Positions 41,427 through 51,273 of a DNA stretch of 64,000 nucleotides are shown here, one piece after another. Source of the stretch: Marinilactibacillus psychrotolerans (GTDB lineage Bacteria; Bacillota; Bacilli; Lactobacillales; Carnobacteriaceae_A); assembly GCF_900101525.1 (NCBI RefSeq), contig NZ_FMZD01000002.1:1-64000 (forward strand), in the 5' to 3' direction. The notes beneath the pieces are model-generated. The model made no database searches. It was not told where the DNA came from and was given only the letters and a program-made list of their open reading frames with translations. How positions within the stretch are numbered: the stretch's first letter is position 1; each line of letters starts with the position of its first letter. The translations under genes were made by a program, and so were the position numbers.

Positions 41427-43109
41427 TTGAAAATTACTACAAAATTAATTATTTCATATTTATCTTTGGCTGTTATCGTTATCATATTAGGAGCTTTGTC
41501 CTTTTTAGGGCTCGATAGGATTTATTCAAACGCAAATGAATTATATAATCAGAGGTTACAACCATCTATTACGTTGACAGAAATGGCCAAAACTATGGAA
41601 AATACTCGAGTACAAATGTTATCAGGAGTAGCAAATGAAGATTCAGCAAGAGGCGAAAAAGCGATTACCAATATTGAACGCATTGATGAACTCATTACTG
41701 ACTATGAAAATAGAAACATGGAAAAAAGAGAGAGTGAAAAGTTTTCTGAATTAAAACAAAACTGGCAAGATTTCACAGAAATTGTTCGACAAAATGTTGA
41801 GACTTTATCAGCAGGAATGTACATAGAAACATTAGAAGGTTTGGGTAGAGGAGCAGATCCTTATACCGCAGCGAGTACAAATGTATCAGAACTGATCGAA
41901 ATAGTGGATGACCTGGCTACCAAAACATATGAAAATGATAAAGAAGTATATGATGCTGATCGCTTTCTTATCATTTTAGCAAGTATTTTAGCGACTATTT
42001 TAGCAATTGTTATTGGTGTCTTTATGGGACGTATTATTGGAGTTCCATTGAAAAAAGTCTCTCAAAAACTTGACCATATATCAAAAGGAGATTTAACTGA
42101 ACCAGTTGAGGTAACGAAACGAAAAGATGAAATAGGAATTTTAATTAATGCGACTAGCAAGATGCAGGAGGAATTGAAAAATTTAATCAATTCAGTAGCA
42201 GATGCAACAGTGCAGGTATTAAGTTCCAGCGAAGAATTAACACAATCAACCAATGAAGTAGTTGTTGGGGCCGAGCAAGTTGCGACTACAATGCAAGAAC
42301 TTGCAACAGGGGCAGAAGCACAAGCTAATTCCACTAGTGAATTTTCTGAGCATATGCAGAAATTTTCTGAAACAATTGAAGACTCCTCAAAAGAAAGTGA
42401 AAAAATCTATCAAACCTCAACAAATGTTTATTCATTAACAAAAGATGGAAGAGAAATGATGGCAAACTCCGTGTCTCAAATGCAATCAATTGATAATATT
42501 GTAAAAAACTCCGTTGATGGCGTTAAAGAATTAGACGTTAAATCTGGCGAAATATCAAAATTAGTTGGGGTAATAGAAAGTATTGCAGAACAAACAAATT
42601 TATTAGCCCTCAATGCAGCTATAGAAGCAGCTAGAGTCGGGGATCAAGGGAAAGGGTTCGCTGTAGTGGCGGATGAGATACGACAATTAGCGGAACAGGT
42701 TTCTGTTTCTGTGGTTGACATTACGGATATAGTAAATAATATACAGAGTGAATCTGCTAAATTAGTGGTTGGACTTGAAACAGGTTATGAACAAGTAGAA
42801 AAAGGGACTAGCCAAATTCAACAAACTGGAGAGACTTTTAATAAGATATCATCCTCAGTTGAATCAATGGGCAATGCAATTAAAGAGATTTCTAATAAAC
42901 TAGCTGGCAATAGATCAACCACTAAAAATATGAGCACGAATATTGAAGAAATTGCAGGCCTTTCTGAACAGTCCGCCGCAGGTATCGAACAAACTTCAGC
43001 GACTGCACAACAAACAACCAGCACTATGCAGGAAGTATCTTCTAGCTCAGAAGAATTAGCTAACTTAGCAGAAAAACTAAGCAATCTTGTTGAGCGATTT
43101 AAAATATAA
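41427..43109 (+). CDS. Methyl-accepting chemotaxis protein 2
   Basis: This 560-residue chemoreceptor is paralogous to the one at 24093, with the same length and start ([11 protein letters not shown]) and a highly similar HAMP and signalling region. The tip has [20 protein letters not shown] and [17 protein letters not shown]. The four-helix sensor (about 31-180) is the most divergent part, so the ligand may differ. The start is TTG after GGAGGAAAAAG. It is transcribed alone from a sigma-D-like promoter and ends at a 17-bp terminator stem. Confidence 0.93.
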   Translation: MKITTKLIISYLSLAVIVIILGALSFLGLDRIYSNANELYNQRLQPSITLTEMAKTMENTRVQMLSGVANEDSARGEKAITNIERIDELITDYENRNMEKRESEKFSELKQNWQDFTEIVRQNVETLSAGMYIETLEGLGRGADPYTAASTNVSELIEIVDDLATKTYENDKEVYDADRFLIILASILATILAIVIGVFMGRIIGVPLKKVSQKLDHISKGDLTEPVEVTKRKDEIGILINATSKMQEELKNLINSVADATVQVLSSSEELTQSTNEVVVGAEQVATTMQELATGAEAQANSTSEFSEHMQKFSETIEDSSKESEKIYQTSTNVYSLTKDGREMMANSVSQMQSIDNIVKNSVDGVKELDVKSGEISKLVGVIESIAEQTNLLALNAAIEAARVGDQGKGFAVVADEIRQLAEQVSVSVVDITDIVNNIQSESAKLVVGLETGYEQVEKGTSQIQQTGETFNKISSSVESMGNAIKEISNKLAGNRSTTKNMSTNIEEIAGLSEQSAAGIEQTSATAQQTTSTMQEVSSSSEELANLAEKLSNLVERFKI

Positions 43110-43150
43110 TATATTTTTGGATAAAAAATGTAAAAGATATAAATTTTAAA

Positions 43151-43195
43151 GGACCTCTAAATGCTATAATGACTATAGTATTTAGAGGTCTTTAT
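43151..43195 (+). terminator. Rho-independent terminator of chemoreceptor 2
   Basis: Bases 43152-43168 (GACCTCTAAATGCTATA) pair with 43174-43190 over 17 bp with one G-U. TTTA follows. Confidence 0.8.
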
Positions 43196-43608
43196 GTAGG
43201 GTTTACTTTCTTAAATAATCAGCTAATTATAAAGATGGGTTTATTATTTAATCTTAAAATCTGATTCTACAATATTCAGATGTTTTTCATTCAATGTAAG
43301 GAAATGATTGAAGAGATGAACCTCGTACCAGTAACTATACTAAATAATTGTATATTTCTTAGGCTGTATGAAAAAGCTGAACTCAGATTTGAAATATAAG
43401 GATAATACAAGTATGTAAAACGTAAAGAATATAGCGAATTACTATATAAATTTTACAGTAAAAAAAAAGTTATGATAAACTATACCTATCATAAAATGTT
43501 AGCCTAATTAAGGAGAACATATAATAGAAACGAATGATAACGTCTTGAATAAAGCTTTCAGGACAAGGTTGTATTGGATATGGAAAAAGAATATGAGGAG
43601 AAATATAT
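43196..43608 (+). other. AT-rich intergenic region
   Basis: No coding frame or stable structure is visible in about 410 bp. The right end carries the GAGGAG Shine-Dalgarno of the gene at 43609. I see no clear promoter pair. Confidence 0.3.
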
Positions 43609-43917
43609 ATGAGTAAATGGAAGCTCTTGATTATAAGCCTAGTTCTATCTATACTAACGATTTTTATTCCCATGAGAGGAATTGGAATTCCTATGAGATC
43701 CAGTTCATCTATTCTTAGAGGGTATCCTTTTATGTTTTTAGAATTATCAAATCCCGAGAATTTTAAAAACATAGACTCTTTTTTTCGATTTGAAAATTTA
43801 TTATCTATTAACATAATTGGTGTTAATTTTTTATTGAATACATTCGTGATATTCCTAGTTCTGCTAGCTTTAATGACACTTTTTTCTTCTCCTAAAATAA
43901 AAATTGGTAAAAAATAG
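43609..43917 (+). CDS. Small membrane protein, unknown function
   Basis: This encodes 102 residues with an N-terminal hydrophobic segment (about 5-22, LLIISLVLSILTIFIPM) and a C-terminal one (about 68-92). A polar loop with GYPFMFLELSNPENFKN lies between them. GAGGAG lies 8 nt before the ATG. The arrangement fits two helices with the loop outside the cell. I recognise no family, though small proteins of this type are common near stress genes in Firmicutes. Confidence 0.6.
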   Translation: MSKWKLLIISLVLSILTIFIPMRGIGIPMRSSSSILRGYPFMFLELSNPENFKNIDSFFRFENLLSINIIGVNFLLNTFVIFLVLLALMTLFSSPKIKIGKK

Positions 43918-44080
43918 TATTTAATAATAAGATAAAGCTAATTATTATAGGAAGATATCTATATCAAGTAGAGTATTCCTAATTTTTAGACAATAAAAAA
44001 GTGAATCTAAACAATCGGAATTCTATTATACACCTATTTTATGGGATGTAGTTTAGTCTTGCTCAGAAGGCTTATCGATA

Positions 44081-44425
44081 TTACAATTCACCACACCCAC
44101 TCATCATAACCATAAGTATTGTAAGGATAGAATAAATAAAAAGTATGGGTACCATCCAATTCCGTATTTTAGAAGAAGTAGAATGAATCGGATAATAAGC
44201 AAGGAATCCAACTGCACAAAGTCCCCACCAAACAGAATCGAATAAAAGGTAAGGTGGATCTAACAATGAAAAAGAGTTTGTAAAGAATAAAAATAATAGA
44301 ATGACTTGCATACTCATAATGATCTTGAAAAAGGCTAAATTGCACATATGTTTCTGAATGATTCGGGCTCCAAAGATGATTACAAGAATGAATATAAACC
44401 GTAACAACCAAGGTATGTAAAGCAA
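44081..44425 (-). CDS. Small integral membrane protein, unknown function
   Basis: This encodes 114 residues with four hydrophobic segments (about 5-20, 32-49, 62-78 and 91-108). The start is TTG, with a perfect AAGGAGGTG Shine-Dalgarno 6 nt upstream, which supports it as real. I recognise no family. It is divergent from the methyltransferase-like gene. Confidence 0.6.
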   Translation of the reverse strand: MLYIPWLLRFIFILVIIFGARIIQKHMCNLAFFKIIMSMQVILLFLFFTNSFSLLDPPYLLFDSVWWGLCAVGFLAYYPIHSTSSKIRNWMVPILFIYSILTILMVMMSGCGEL

Positions 44426-44594
44426 AAAAGCACCTCCTTAAATTTATTTTTTAATATAACAACTAGTTAAATTAAGAATAAAGAGAAAGGATTAAGAATC
44501 ATTTACGAAACACTTAGGAAATATTAAAGAGAAGAATATAGGCCGACAATTAAAACTATAATTTGTTAAACTAATAAATAAAAGGAGAAATAGA

Positions 44595-45146
44595 GTGGGT
44601 AAATTAAAGATAGTTGTAGGCGCTGGGCAATATCAGAATAATCCTGGTTGGATTCACCTACAGCAAGCTGAACTTGATATTGTAAAAAAAGAAAATTGGG
44701 AAGCTTACTTAGGATCAGATTTAATTGACTATATTCTAGCAGAGCATGTCTTTGAACATCTTACTTATGAAGAAGGTCTAGTAGCTGCGGAATTGTGTTA
44801 CCAGTACTTAAAATCTGGTGGTAGTATCCGATGTGCGGTCCCGGATGGTTATTTCCAAAATGAAGCGTATCAGAATTTAATTAAAGTCGGAGGACCAGGA
44901 CCTGCTGACCATCCGGCTGCAAGCCATAAAATGGTCTATAATTATAAAACATTATCCCAAGTTTTTGAATTTGCCGGTTTTGATGTCCAGCTGCTTGAAT
45001 ATGTCGATGAAACAGGGCGTCACCATGCGGTGGACTGGGATGAAGATAAAGGGATCATTTTCCGATCAAAGAAATATGATCCTAGAAATCAATCAGGCAC
45101 TATGGTCTTTCCCTCACTGATTATAGATGGTATTAAAAGAGAATAA
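44595..45146 (+). CDS. SAM-dependent methyltransferase-like protein (COG4627-like)
   Basis: This 183-residue protein carries the late part of a class I methyltransferase fold. The block LIDYILAEHVFEHLTYEEG, followed by YLKSGGSIRCAVPDG, is typical of COG4627. The N-terminal glycine motif is reduced to VVGAGQYQNNPGWIHL. The acceptor is unknown, and binding without catalysis is possible. The start is GTG with AAAGGAG 7 nt upstream. It is a single gene. Confidence 0.75.
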   Translation: MGKLKIVVGAGQYQNNPGWIHLQQAELDIVKKENWEAYLGSDLIDYILAEHVFEHLTYEEGLVAAELCYQYLKSGGSIRCAVPDGYFQNEAYQNLIKVGGPGPADHPAASHKMVYNYKTLSQVFEFAGFDVQLLEYVDETGRHHAVDWDEDKGIIFRSKKYDPRNQSGTMVFPSLIIDGIKRE

Positions 45147-45277
45147 AATCTAACCAATAAGATATGACATTAAACAGAATACGATCATCGGTTAATGAGA
45201 AAGTACAAATGGAAAAATGTTATCCGAAAAGTAGAGAATAGTATGATAAATTTTTAAAGTAAGCAAATCATTAAATG

Positions 45278-45312
45278 CAAAAAAAGAAGCCTTCTACTGA
45301 AAAAGGCTTCTT
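45278..45312 (-). terminator. Rho-independent terminator of the aldehyde dehydrogenase
   Basis: AGAAGCCTT 45285-45293 pairs with AAGGCTTCT 45303-45311. On the minus strand the stem is followed by T7. Confidence 0.75.
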
Positions 45313-45325
45313 CATAATATAAAGA

Positions 45326-46729
45326 TTAATTAAAAATCGCTTTGATTTCAAAGTAGTCTTCTACTCCGTATAAGCCGTTTTCTCTTCCGAAACCAGACTG
45401 CTTATATCCTCCGAATGGGGCTTTAGGAGAACGGGCAGCATCGTTTATTGTAATGTTTCCTGTACGGATCTGACGCGCTACTTTAACGGCTTCTTCTTCA
45501 GGCCCAACGACTCCGCCTGATAAGCCGTAGATTGAATCATTTGCCAATTCAATTGCTTCATCAACATTATCATACGTGATAACGACAAGAACAGGTCCAA
45601 AAATTTCTTCTTGCGCAATGGTCATATCGTTTTTCACATTAACAAATACTGTAGGTTCAACATAATAACCTTTCCGGTCCATTTTATTGCCACCAATCAG
45701 CACTTCTGCGCCTTCTTCTTTTCCTTTTTCAATATAGCCCAATACAGTTTCCATTTGATCTTTCGAGACTAGCGGGCCTACAATAGTATCCTCTTCTGCT
45801 GGATCACCGACTTTTATATCTTTGTAGTAGTTTTTCAAGACTTCTTTTGTTCGTTCAAGTTCATCTTTGGGTACGAACAGACGAGTCAAGGCAGAACAAG
45901 TCTGTCCTTGGTTATGCAGAACAGTATTGGCTGCATTTTTCACAGCTAGTTCTAGATCTCCCCCTTTTAAATAAACCATTGGAGATTTCCCGCCTAATTC
46001 TAGTACAAGTTTCTTGATAGTCGTTTTTGCTTTTTCATATAAGCTTGACCCAACTTTTGTAGATCCCGTAAATGAAATTACAGAGACATCGGGATGGCTT
46101 GTTAAATAGTCTCCAGTCTCACTACCTGGCCCTGTAACAATGTTGAACACTCCTTTTGGCAAGCCAGCCTCATCTGCAATTTCTGCTAAGAGCAAGGCAG
46201 TAAGCGGGGTCATATTTGCTGGTTTTACCACTACTGTATTTCCTGCCAGTAGCGCAGGCGTAATTTTTCTTTGAATTTGATTGAGTGGATAATTCCAAGG
46301 TGTAATACAGGCAACTACCCCGAATCCTTCTTTAATGATTGTTGCATTATCGACAGTTTCTTCAAAATTATATTTTCGAATTTCTTCAATAGTTGCTGAC
46401 ATTTCTTTTACAGCAAGACCAACTTGAGTCTGATCAGCGAAGATAGATGATGTTCCTAATTCTTTAATCATTATATCCATTAAATCTTGTTTTCTATCTT
46501 TAATGCCATTTAAAAACTTTTCCATATAATCTGCTCTAGTTTCAGGGTTAGTCTGATTCCATTCAGAAAAGGCTGTTTTGGCTGAGGTTACAGCTAAATC
46601 CACGTCTTGTTGATTAGCATTGACAACTTTTCCAATTGTTTCTTCTGTAGTTGGGTTAATGACATCTGTATAGTCTGTTGATTGAGCTTTCTGCCATTCT
46701 CCATTGTAATATAATGTTTCTTCTCTCAC
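45326..46729 (-). CDS. NAD(P)-dependent aldehyde dehydrogenase family protein
   Basis: This 467-residue enzyme oxidises an aldehyde to the acid. The catalytic cysteine is C278 (NQGQTCSA), the general base E244 (LVLELGGKSP) and the oxyanion asparagine N145 (TPWNYPLNQ). The nucleotide site FTGSTKVG (220-227) is present. The relatively short length and N-terminus resemble the group that includes gamma-aminobutyraldehyde and succinate-semialdehyde enzymes. The natural substrate is not readable. The start is GTG with AAGGAGAGG upstream. It is a single gene. Confidence 0.88.
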   Translation of the reverse strand: MREETLYYNGEWQKAQSTDYTDVINPTTEETIGKVVNANQQDVDLAVTSAKTAFSEWNQTNPETRADYMEKFLNGIKDRKQDLMDIMIKELGTSSIFADQTQVGLAVKEMSATIEEIRKYNFEETVDNATIIKEGFGVVACITPWNYPLNQIQRKITPALLAGNTVVVKPANMTPLTALLLAEIADEAGLPKGVFNIVTGPGSETGDYLTSHPDVSVISFTGSTKVGSSLYEKAKTTIKKLVLELGGKSPMVYLKGGDLELAVKNAANTVLHNQGQTCSALTRLFVPKDELERTKEVLKNYYKDIKVGDPAEEDTIVGPLVSKDQMETVLGYIEKGKEEGAEVLIGGNKMDRKGYYVEPTVFVNVKNDMTIAQEEIFGPVLVVITYDNVDEAIELANDSIYGLSGGVVGPEEEAVKVARQIRTGNITINDAARSPKAPFGGYKQSGFGRENGLYGVEDYFEIKAIFN

Positions 46730-46889
46730 TTAAATCCTCTCCTTAATTCTATTATGTAAAAAATATTTAAGAAAACCAACTCAAAGACCTTGTGAAATAC
46801 TTATTTTTTATAAGTGAGAAAATTCTAAGGATTTTTATCTGTTCTGCCGTTAATATTTGAGGTAATCTTATCGTTGAGGTGGATAATAA

Positions 46890-47624
46890 ATGAAATTAAC
46901 GATAAGAAAAAGAACATTGGGTACCATACCTTTACTTGAAGTGGTACAAGAAGAGAAGAAAAGTGTCATACAGCCTTTGATTATCTATTATCACGGTTGG
47001 CAGTCTTCTAAAGAACTGGTTCTCACTCAAGGGCGTAAATTAGCTGAAGCTGGCTTTCGTGTATTACTTCCTGATGCAGCGAATCATGGAGAACGAAAAC
47101 AGCCGATAACTAAGATTCCTTCTTTAACGTTCTGGCAAAGTATTCAGACCAATCTGTTTGAGTTTGGATATATTATAAATTACTTTAAAGAACGAGGATT
47201 AGCTGATGAGCGAATTGCAGTCGGTGGCGTTTCAATGGGTGGAATTACAACTTGTGCTTTATTAACGAACCATCCAGAGATCAAAGTCGCGGCTTGTATA
47301 ATGGGGTCACCCAAACCAGTTGTTTATCGTGAAAGAATCTTTAGACATGCAGAACAACTGGATCGTTTTTACCCACATGATTATGAGAATCTTTTGGCCT
47401 GGGTTCCACGTTATGATTTATCACTACAGCCAGAAAAATTAGCTGGTAGACCGGTATTATTCTGGCATGGTAATCAAGATGAAATTGTTCCGTTTGAAGA
47501 TACTGCAGAATTTGTAGCAGAGAATCCGGATCTGAATCTTACATTCGTAGAAGAAGATGAAGTTCATCTAGTAAAAGTTCCCACAATGGAAATGATTGCA
47601 GAGTTTTTTGTGAAAGAAATGTAG
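46890..47624 (+). CDS. Alpha/beta hydrolase (YitV-like esterase)
   Basis: This 244-residue cytoplasmic hydrolase has the triad S115 (GGVSMGGITT), D197 (GNQDEIVPF) and H226 (EDEVHLVKV), with oxyanion YHGWQSSKE. It matches the prolyl-oligopeptidase-like esterases typified by YitV. The substrate is unknown. AGGTGG lies about 8 nt before the ATG. A co-directional luciferase-like gene follows after 112 bp, without obvious coupling. Confidence 0.82.
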   Translation: MKLTIRKRTLGTIPLLEVVQEEKKSVIQPLIIYYHGWQSSKELVLTQGRKLAEAGFRVLLPDAANHGERKQPITKIPSLTFWQSIQTNLFEFGYIINYFKERGLADERIAVGGVSMGGITTCALLTNHPEIKVAACIMGSPKPVVYRERIFRHAEQLDRFYPHDYENLLAWVPRYDLSLQPEKLAGRPVLFWHGNQDEIVPFEDTAEFVAENPDLNLTFVEEDEVHLVKVPTMEMIAEFFVKEM

Positions 47625-47736
47625 TAAAAGATATCATTTGATAGTGGTTAAATAAACAACCTAGATAATTCATTATGAATAATAGGTCTTACAATGATAT
47701 ACTAAAAGTAAGTAAAAGGGAAGGTTGTTATATATA

Positions 47737-48732
47737 ATGAGATTAAGTGTATTAGATCAAGCACCGATTACGATAGGAAACTCTCCCCAAGGGGCTCTGG
47801 AAAAAGCGGTAGAATTAGCACAAGTAACTGAAGAATTAGGATATTATCGTATGTGGATGGCCGAGCATCATGGTAGTGATGCTTTTGCAAGTTCCGCTCC
47901 AGAAATTATTACCGCATATATTGCTGCAAAAACAAAAACCATTCGTCTAGGAACAGGCGGAACAATGATGATGCATTATTCTCCGTTGAAGATGGCAGAA
48001 GTATTCAAAACCTTGAGTGCACTAGCACCTGGTCGTATCGATTATGGTGTTGGACGTGCACCTGGTGGAGATCAGCGATCTATATATGCATTGTCGCAAG
48101 GGAATAATCCTGACTTTGATCATTTATATGAAAAACTTGATGTGGCTTTAAAGCTAATAAAAGACGAAGTACCTGAAGAAACATTATATAAACATACAAT
48201 TGCGACTCCAAGAAAAGTAACTTTACCGGAAGCTTGGCTACTAGGATCAAGTGGAAATAGTGCAATCGAAGCTGGGCAAAGAGGGATAGGCTATTCATTT
48301 GCACAATTCTTCATGTTAAACGCTATGCGAAAAGAAATATTTGAATTATATCGGTACCACTTTAAACCTTCTGAATTTTTAGAAAAGCCAGAAATTAATG
48401 TAGCATATTTAGTGACTGTTGCAGAAACTAAAGAAGAAGCTGAATTTCAAGCTAAACCTCAAGATATCGCGCGTATTCATCTTGCTCAAGGAAGGATGAG
48501 TCAGTTGAGAACACCAGAGCAGGCGAGAGACTACAAGTTATCTGAAGAAGAAATAATAGGAATTCAAAGAAATCGTCAGATTCATTTGGTAGGAACGGCT
48601 AAAGAAGTCGCCGACAAGTTAAGAGAAGATGCTGAAGTATATGGTTTTCAAGAAGCTATGATCTGTAGTATTGCGCATTCTCAAGAGCAGCGCTTAAATA
48701 CGTACCGCTTGCTAGCAAAAGAGATGTTATAA
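47737..48732 (+). CDS. LLM-class flavin-dependent oxidoreductase
   Basis: With ATG 47737 this is 331 residues. It opens MRLSVLDQAPITIGNSPQGA, the hallmark of the MsnO8-type luciferase-like family. The FMN and substrate blocks WMAEHHGSDAFASSAPE and RLGTGGTMMMHYSP follow, then RIDYGVGRAPGGD. Such enzymes are FMN or F420 oxidoreductases of unclear physiological substrate. GGGAAGG lies 12 nt upstream; the earlier in-frame TTG 47725 lies directly on it and is unlikely. The HhH-GPD gene follows after 33 bp, so an operon is possible. Confidence 0.85.
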   Translation: MRLSVLDQAPITIGNSPQGALEKAVELAQVTEELGYYRMWMAEHHGSDAFASSAPEIITAYIAAKTKTIRLGTGGTMMMHYSPLKMAEVFKTLSALAPGRIDYGVGRAPGGDQRSIYALSQGNNPDFDHLYEKLDVALKLIKDEVPEETLYKHTIATPRKVTLPEAWLLGSSGNSAIEAGQRGIGYSFAQFFMLNAMRKEIFELYRYHFKPSEFLEKPEINVAYLVTVAETKEEAEFQAKPQDIARIHLAQGRMSQLRTPEQARDYKLSEEEIIGIQRNRQIHLVGTAKEVADKLREDAEVYGFQEAMICSIAHSQEQRLNTYRLLAKEML

Positions 48733-48765
48733 AAGTCGATGAAATAGAACTGAGGATCAATTATT

Positions 48766-49416
48766 TTGCAGATAAACCAAGAAAAACTGAATAGAGAAAA
48801 AATTCATGTCTTGAATAAACTGGTTTCACATTATGGCATTCAAAATTGGTGGTCCGACGAGAATCGGATAAAAGACTGGGTCTCTATGATTTTGATTCAA
48901 CAGACGACTCAACAGAATGTTTATAAAGCACTATTCAATTTGGAGCCCTATCTGACTGTTAGACAGTTACATGAAATGGATGAAGAGACACTACAAGCGT
49001 TGATTCGACCTGCAGGATTTTATAAACAGAAAAGCCAGTATATAAAAGCCCTGATGAAGTGGTTTATCGATCATGGTGAATCCTTTGATAAATTTGATGA
49101 ATATACAGACAAGGAATTGAGAATTGAATTGTTGTCAATCAAAGGTGTGGGGCCGGAAACGGCAGATGCTATGATGTTGTATCTCTTTGAGCGGAAGGTC
49201 TTTATAGGTGATCAATATGCAATTCGATTATTTAAACGATTAGGCTTTGGAGAATATAAAAATTTAGAGCATATGCGCGGGGAATTCAATCATTTAGCAG
49301 ACAGGGTTCCACTTGAACTATGTAAAGAATGGCATGCAGCAGTTGATGTACATGGGAAAGCTTATCGATTGAACAAAAATATGGATGAGACGTGGCTGTT
49401 TTTATCAAATATTTGA
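48766..49416 (+). CDS. HhH-GPD DNA glycosylase (endonuclease III/MagIII-like)
   Basis: This 216-residue base-excision enzyme has the helix-hairpin-helix LSIKGVGPETADAMM (about 123-137) and the catalytic aspartate D149 in FIGDQYAIRLFKRLG. The N-terminal part has ILIQQTTQQNVYKAL, the usual Q-T-T motif of the family. The C-terminal iron-sulfur cysteines of endonuclease III are absent, so it is closer to MagIII-type 3-methyladenine glycosylases. The start is TTG, with TGAGGA 9 nt upstream. It is followed by a perfect bidirectional terminator. Confidence 0.82.
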   Translation: MQINQEKLNREKIHVLNKLVSHYGIQNWWSDENRIKDWVSMILIQQTTQQNVYKALFNLEPYLTVRQLHEMDEETLQALIRPAGFYKQKSQYIKALMKWFIDHGESFDKFDEYTDKELRIELLSIKGVGPETADAMMLYLFERKVFIGDQYAIRLFKRLGFGEYKNLEHMRGEFNHLADRVPLELCKEWHAAVDVHGKAYRLNKNMDETWLFLSNI

Positions 49417-49524
49417 GGTTGAAATAAAGAAGGTGCGTAGAATTTAATAGGGAATTTTGCTACCATCTTTTTAATTATGTAGGATTAAATTAAGTTAATT
49501 GTTAAATTTATATAGTTAATATAT

Positions 49525-49564
49525 AAAAAAGCTGAAGCAGAGTGAAAACTGCTTCAGCTTTTTT
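49525..49564. terminator. Bidirectional terminator
   Basis: AAAAAAGCTGAAGCAG 49525-49540 pairs perfectly with CTGCTTCAGCTTTTTT 49549-49564. It serves the glycosylase gene and the stress-protein gene from the other side. Confidence 0.9.
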
Positions 49565-49579
49565 ATTGAAATTAAGTGT

Positions 49580-50140
49580 TTAATGTTTGTCAGTATTTTT
49601 TGAATTGTGAGCCGGATCAGTTGGATCTATTCCAGGATGGTCTGTAGAATCTGGTTCAACAGAATTATCCGCTTTAGAATCTATTACTGTATCTGATCCA
49701 GGATTAATAGGATCGACAACTGGCTGATTAACCGTGTTAGGTGTAATTGGGTCTCCAGCAGGTGGAGTAACAGGGTCATTTGTACTTGTAACGTTATTAT
49801 TTGTTTTTACGTTAGAGTGATCATTTACAAGAACAATAACGTGACCGTTTTGAATGTCGTCTTTATAATCATTTAATAGAGTATTATCAGAATTAGAGTC
49901 TGAATGATTAGAATCACCCGTGAAAACGTCTTTGATTTTATCTATCATTGATTCGTCTTCTTCATGGCTAGAATCATTTCCGTAGACTTTAGTATGAACA
50001 TTGGTTGACAATTTATCATGCACAGACTGATTACTTACCATAGTGACGTCATTTTTATTGTATCCTTGAGAAAGTAAAGTTTCTACTGTGCGATTTGCAT
50101 CTTCTACTGTTAAATAGCTTCCTTCAACATATTTACTCAT
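49580..50140 (-). CDS. YflT-like general stress protein with acidic/proline-rich tail 1
   Basis: This 186-residue protein has an N-terminal YflT/GsiB-like domain (about 1-105; KYVEGSYLTVEDANRTVETL, then YKDDIQNGHVIVLVND). A tail of about 80 residues very rich in D, P, T and N follows (NDPVTPPAGDPITPNTVNQ and onward, ending SKNTDKH). There is no signal peptide or membrane segment. The tail looks intrinsically disordered. GGAGG lies 8 nt before the ATG. A paralogue with a different tail follows at 50551. Confidence 0.75.
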   Translation of the reverse strand: MSKYVEGSYLTVEDANRTVETLLSQGYNKNDVTMVSNQSVHDKLSTNVHTKVYGNDSSHEEDESMIDKIKDVFTGDSNHSDSNSDNTLLNDYKDDIQNGHVIVLVNDHSNVKTNNNVTSTNDPVTPPAGDPITPNTVNQPVVDPINPGSDTVIDSKADNSVEPDSTDHPGIDPTDPAHNSKNTDKH

Positions 50141-50508
50141 AACGAATTTCCTCCTAGTAACGATTTGTACTTATTTAGTACGCTATTAGTATATTTAGTA
50201 TATTAAATTTATACAAATTATATGCTTATGGTCTATTAATACATCTATCTAGAAGCCAACTATTAAACTATATTGAATAGAAAAAATAGTAGATCACTCT
50301 TTATTTTGTGTAGATAATTATTTAAGTCTATTAAAAAAGAATCTCCTAAGTATATTTGACTGTTTGAAGATTAGTTTAAAAATTTAAAAAGTAGAACACT
50401 AAGGGAAAAACTATTGATTTTAAGTCGTGGAAAGACAAAAGTTAGATGTATAGAATCCTACGGGGCAAGTAAACGTTAGAATATGTCTAATGGCTTATTC
50501 CATTTCTT
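50141..50508 (-). other. Intergenic region between the two YflT-like genes
   Basis: About 370 bp without a coding frame. It should contain the promoter for the gene at 50140. No sigma-B-type or other clear consensus pair is visible, and there is no RNA structure apart from the terminator at its right edge. Confidence 0.3.
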
Positions 50509-50548
50509 CAAAAAAGCCGCAGCAACTGTATAATTGCTACGGGATTCT
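50509..50548 (-). terminator. Rho-independent terminator of YflT-like gene 2
   Basis: On the minus strand CCGTAGCAATTA pairs with AGTTGCTGCGG with a short loop. T6 follows (A6 at about 50510-50515 on the plus strand). Confidence 0.7.
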
Positions 50549-50550
50549 TA

Positions 50551-51009
50551 TTATAATTGTTTGCCTGTTAGATCATTGTGATCATCTACAGGAATTCCAC
50601 CAGGAGTATCGTCATCATCACCTACTGGGACGTTTCCAGGAGTGCTATTATCACTAAGTAGATTGTCTGTGGTAGCATTTGCGTCTAGTTTAGGGTTAGG
50701 TGCCGGATCTTCTGCCGGACTATCTGCCTCATAATTTGCCGAACCGGTTTTCTGTTCATCATTGATACTCGAATCTTCTTCTACTAAAGCAATAATATTG
50801 CCTTTTTCAATATCACTTTGATAGCTTTTTAAAGCTTCATGAGAGCTATCGGTTGTAACAGCTATACTGACATCGGTAATTTCTTTCTTTTTATTTTGAT
50901 TTGCTACTAAAGTGATCTCTTCTTTCGAATATCCTCTAGTTACTAAAGCATTGATCGCTTGAATAGCGTCTTGAACAGATGGATAGCTTCCTTCTACAAA
51001 TTTTCCCAT
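50551..51009 (-). CDS. YflT-like general stress protein with acidic tail 2
   Basis: This 152-residue protein is a paralogue of the one at 49580. The YflT-like domain (about 1-90, KFVEGSYPSVQDAIQAINAL, then YQSDIEKGNIIALVEED) is conserved. The tail is acidic and repetitive (TPGNVPVGDDDDTPGGIPV, then DDHND). The two tails share character rather than sequence. AGGAGGAAAG lies before the ATG. It is probably stress-induced and cytoplasmic; the role is unknown. Confidence 0.75.
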   Translation of the reverse strand: MGKFVEGSYPSVQDAIQAINALVTRGYSKEEITLVANQNKKKEITDVSIAVTTDSSHEALKSYQSDIEKGNIIALVEEDSSINDEQKTGSANYEADSPAEDPAPNPKLDANATTDNLLSDNSTPGNVPVGDDDDTPGGIPVDDHNDLTGKQL

Positions 51010-51232
51010 TAACTTTCCTCCTATTTAATTTGAAAATTATTAGCTCAGACGAGTTATTAAGTGATTATTGGTCGTGGAATAAACTTACTATTTGGAAATT
51101 TTTAAATTATCTATAGCGATCCTCTTTCGAAGAAAAGCTGTTTATAACCCATAGTATATAAATCAGTAGTCTGATTTACAATTAATATGATTTTAACTAA
51201 AAAAGTAGATGTAAGAAACGGTGAGAATAAAT

Positions 51233-51269
51233 AAAAAACGATGCCAGCAATTAGCCAGTATCGTTTTTT
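51233..51269. terminator. Bidirectional terminator after the FAD reductase
   Basis: AAAAAACGAT 51233-51242 pairs with ATCGTTTTTT 51260-51269, with an inner GCCAG/CTGGC-like pairing. It lies 4 bp after the stop at 51274 on the minus strand. Confidence 0.8.
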
Positions 51270-51273
51270 CTCA

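Noticed and set aside
49580..51009. D/P-rich tails considered as cell-wall or surface-anchor repeats
   Set aside because: Neither protein has a signal peptide, LPxTG motif or membrane helix, so surface location is not supported.
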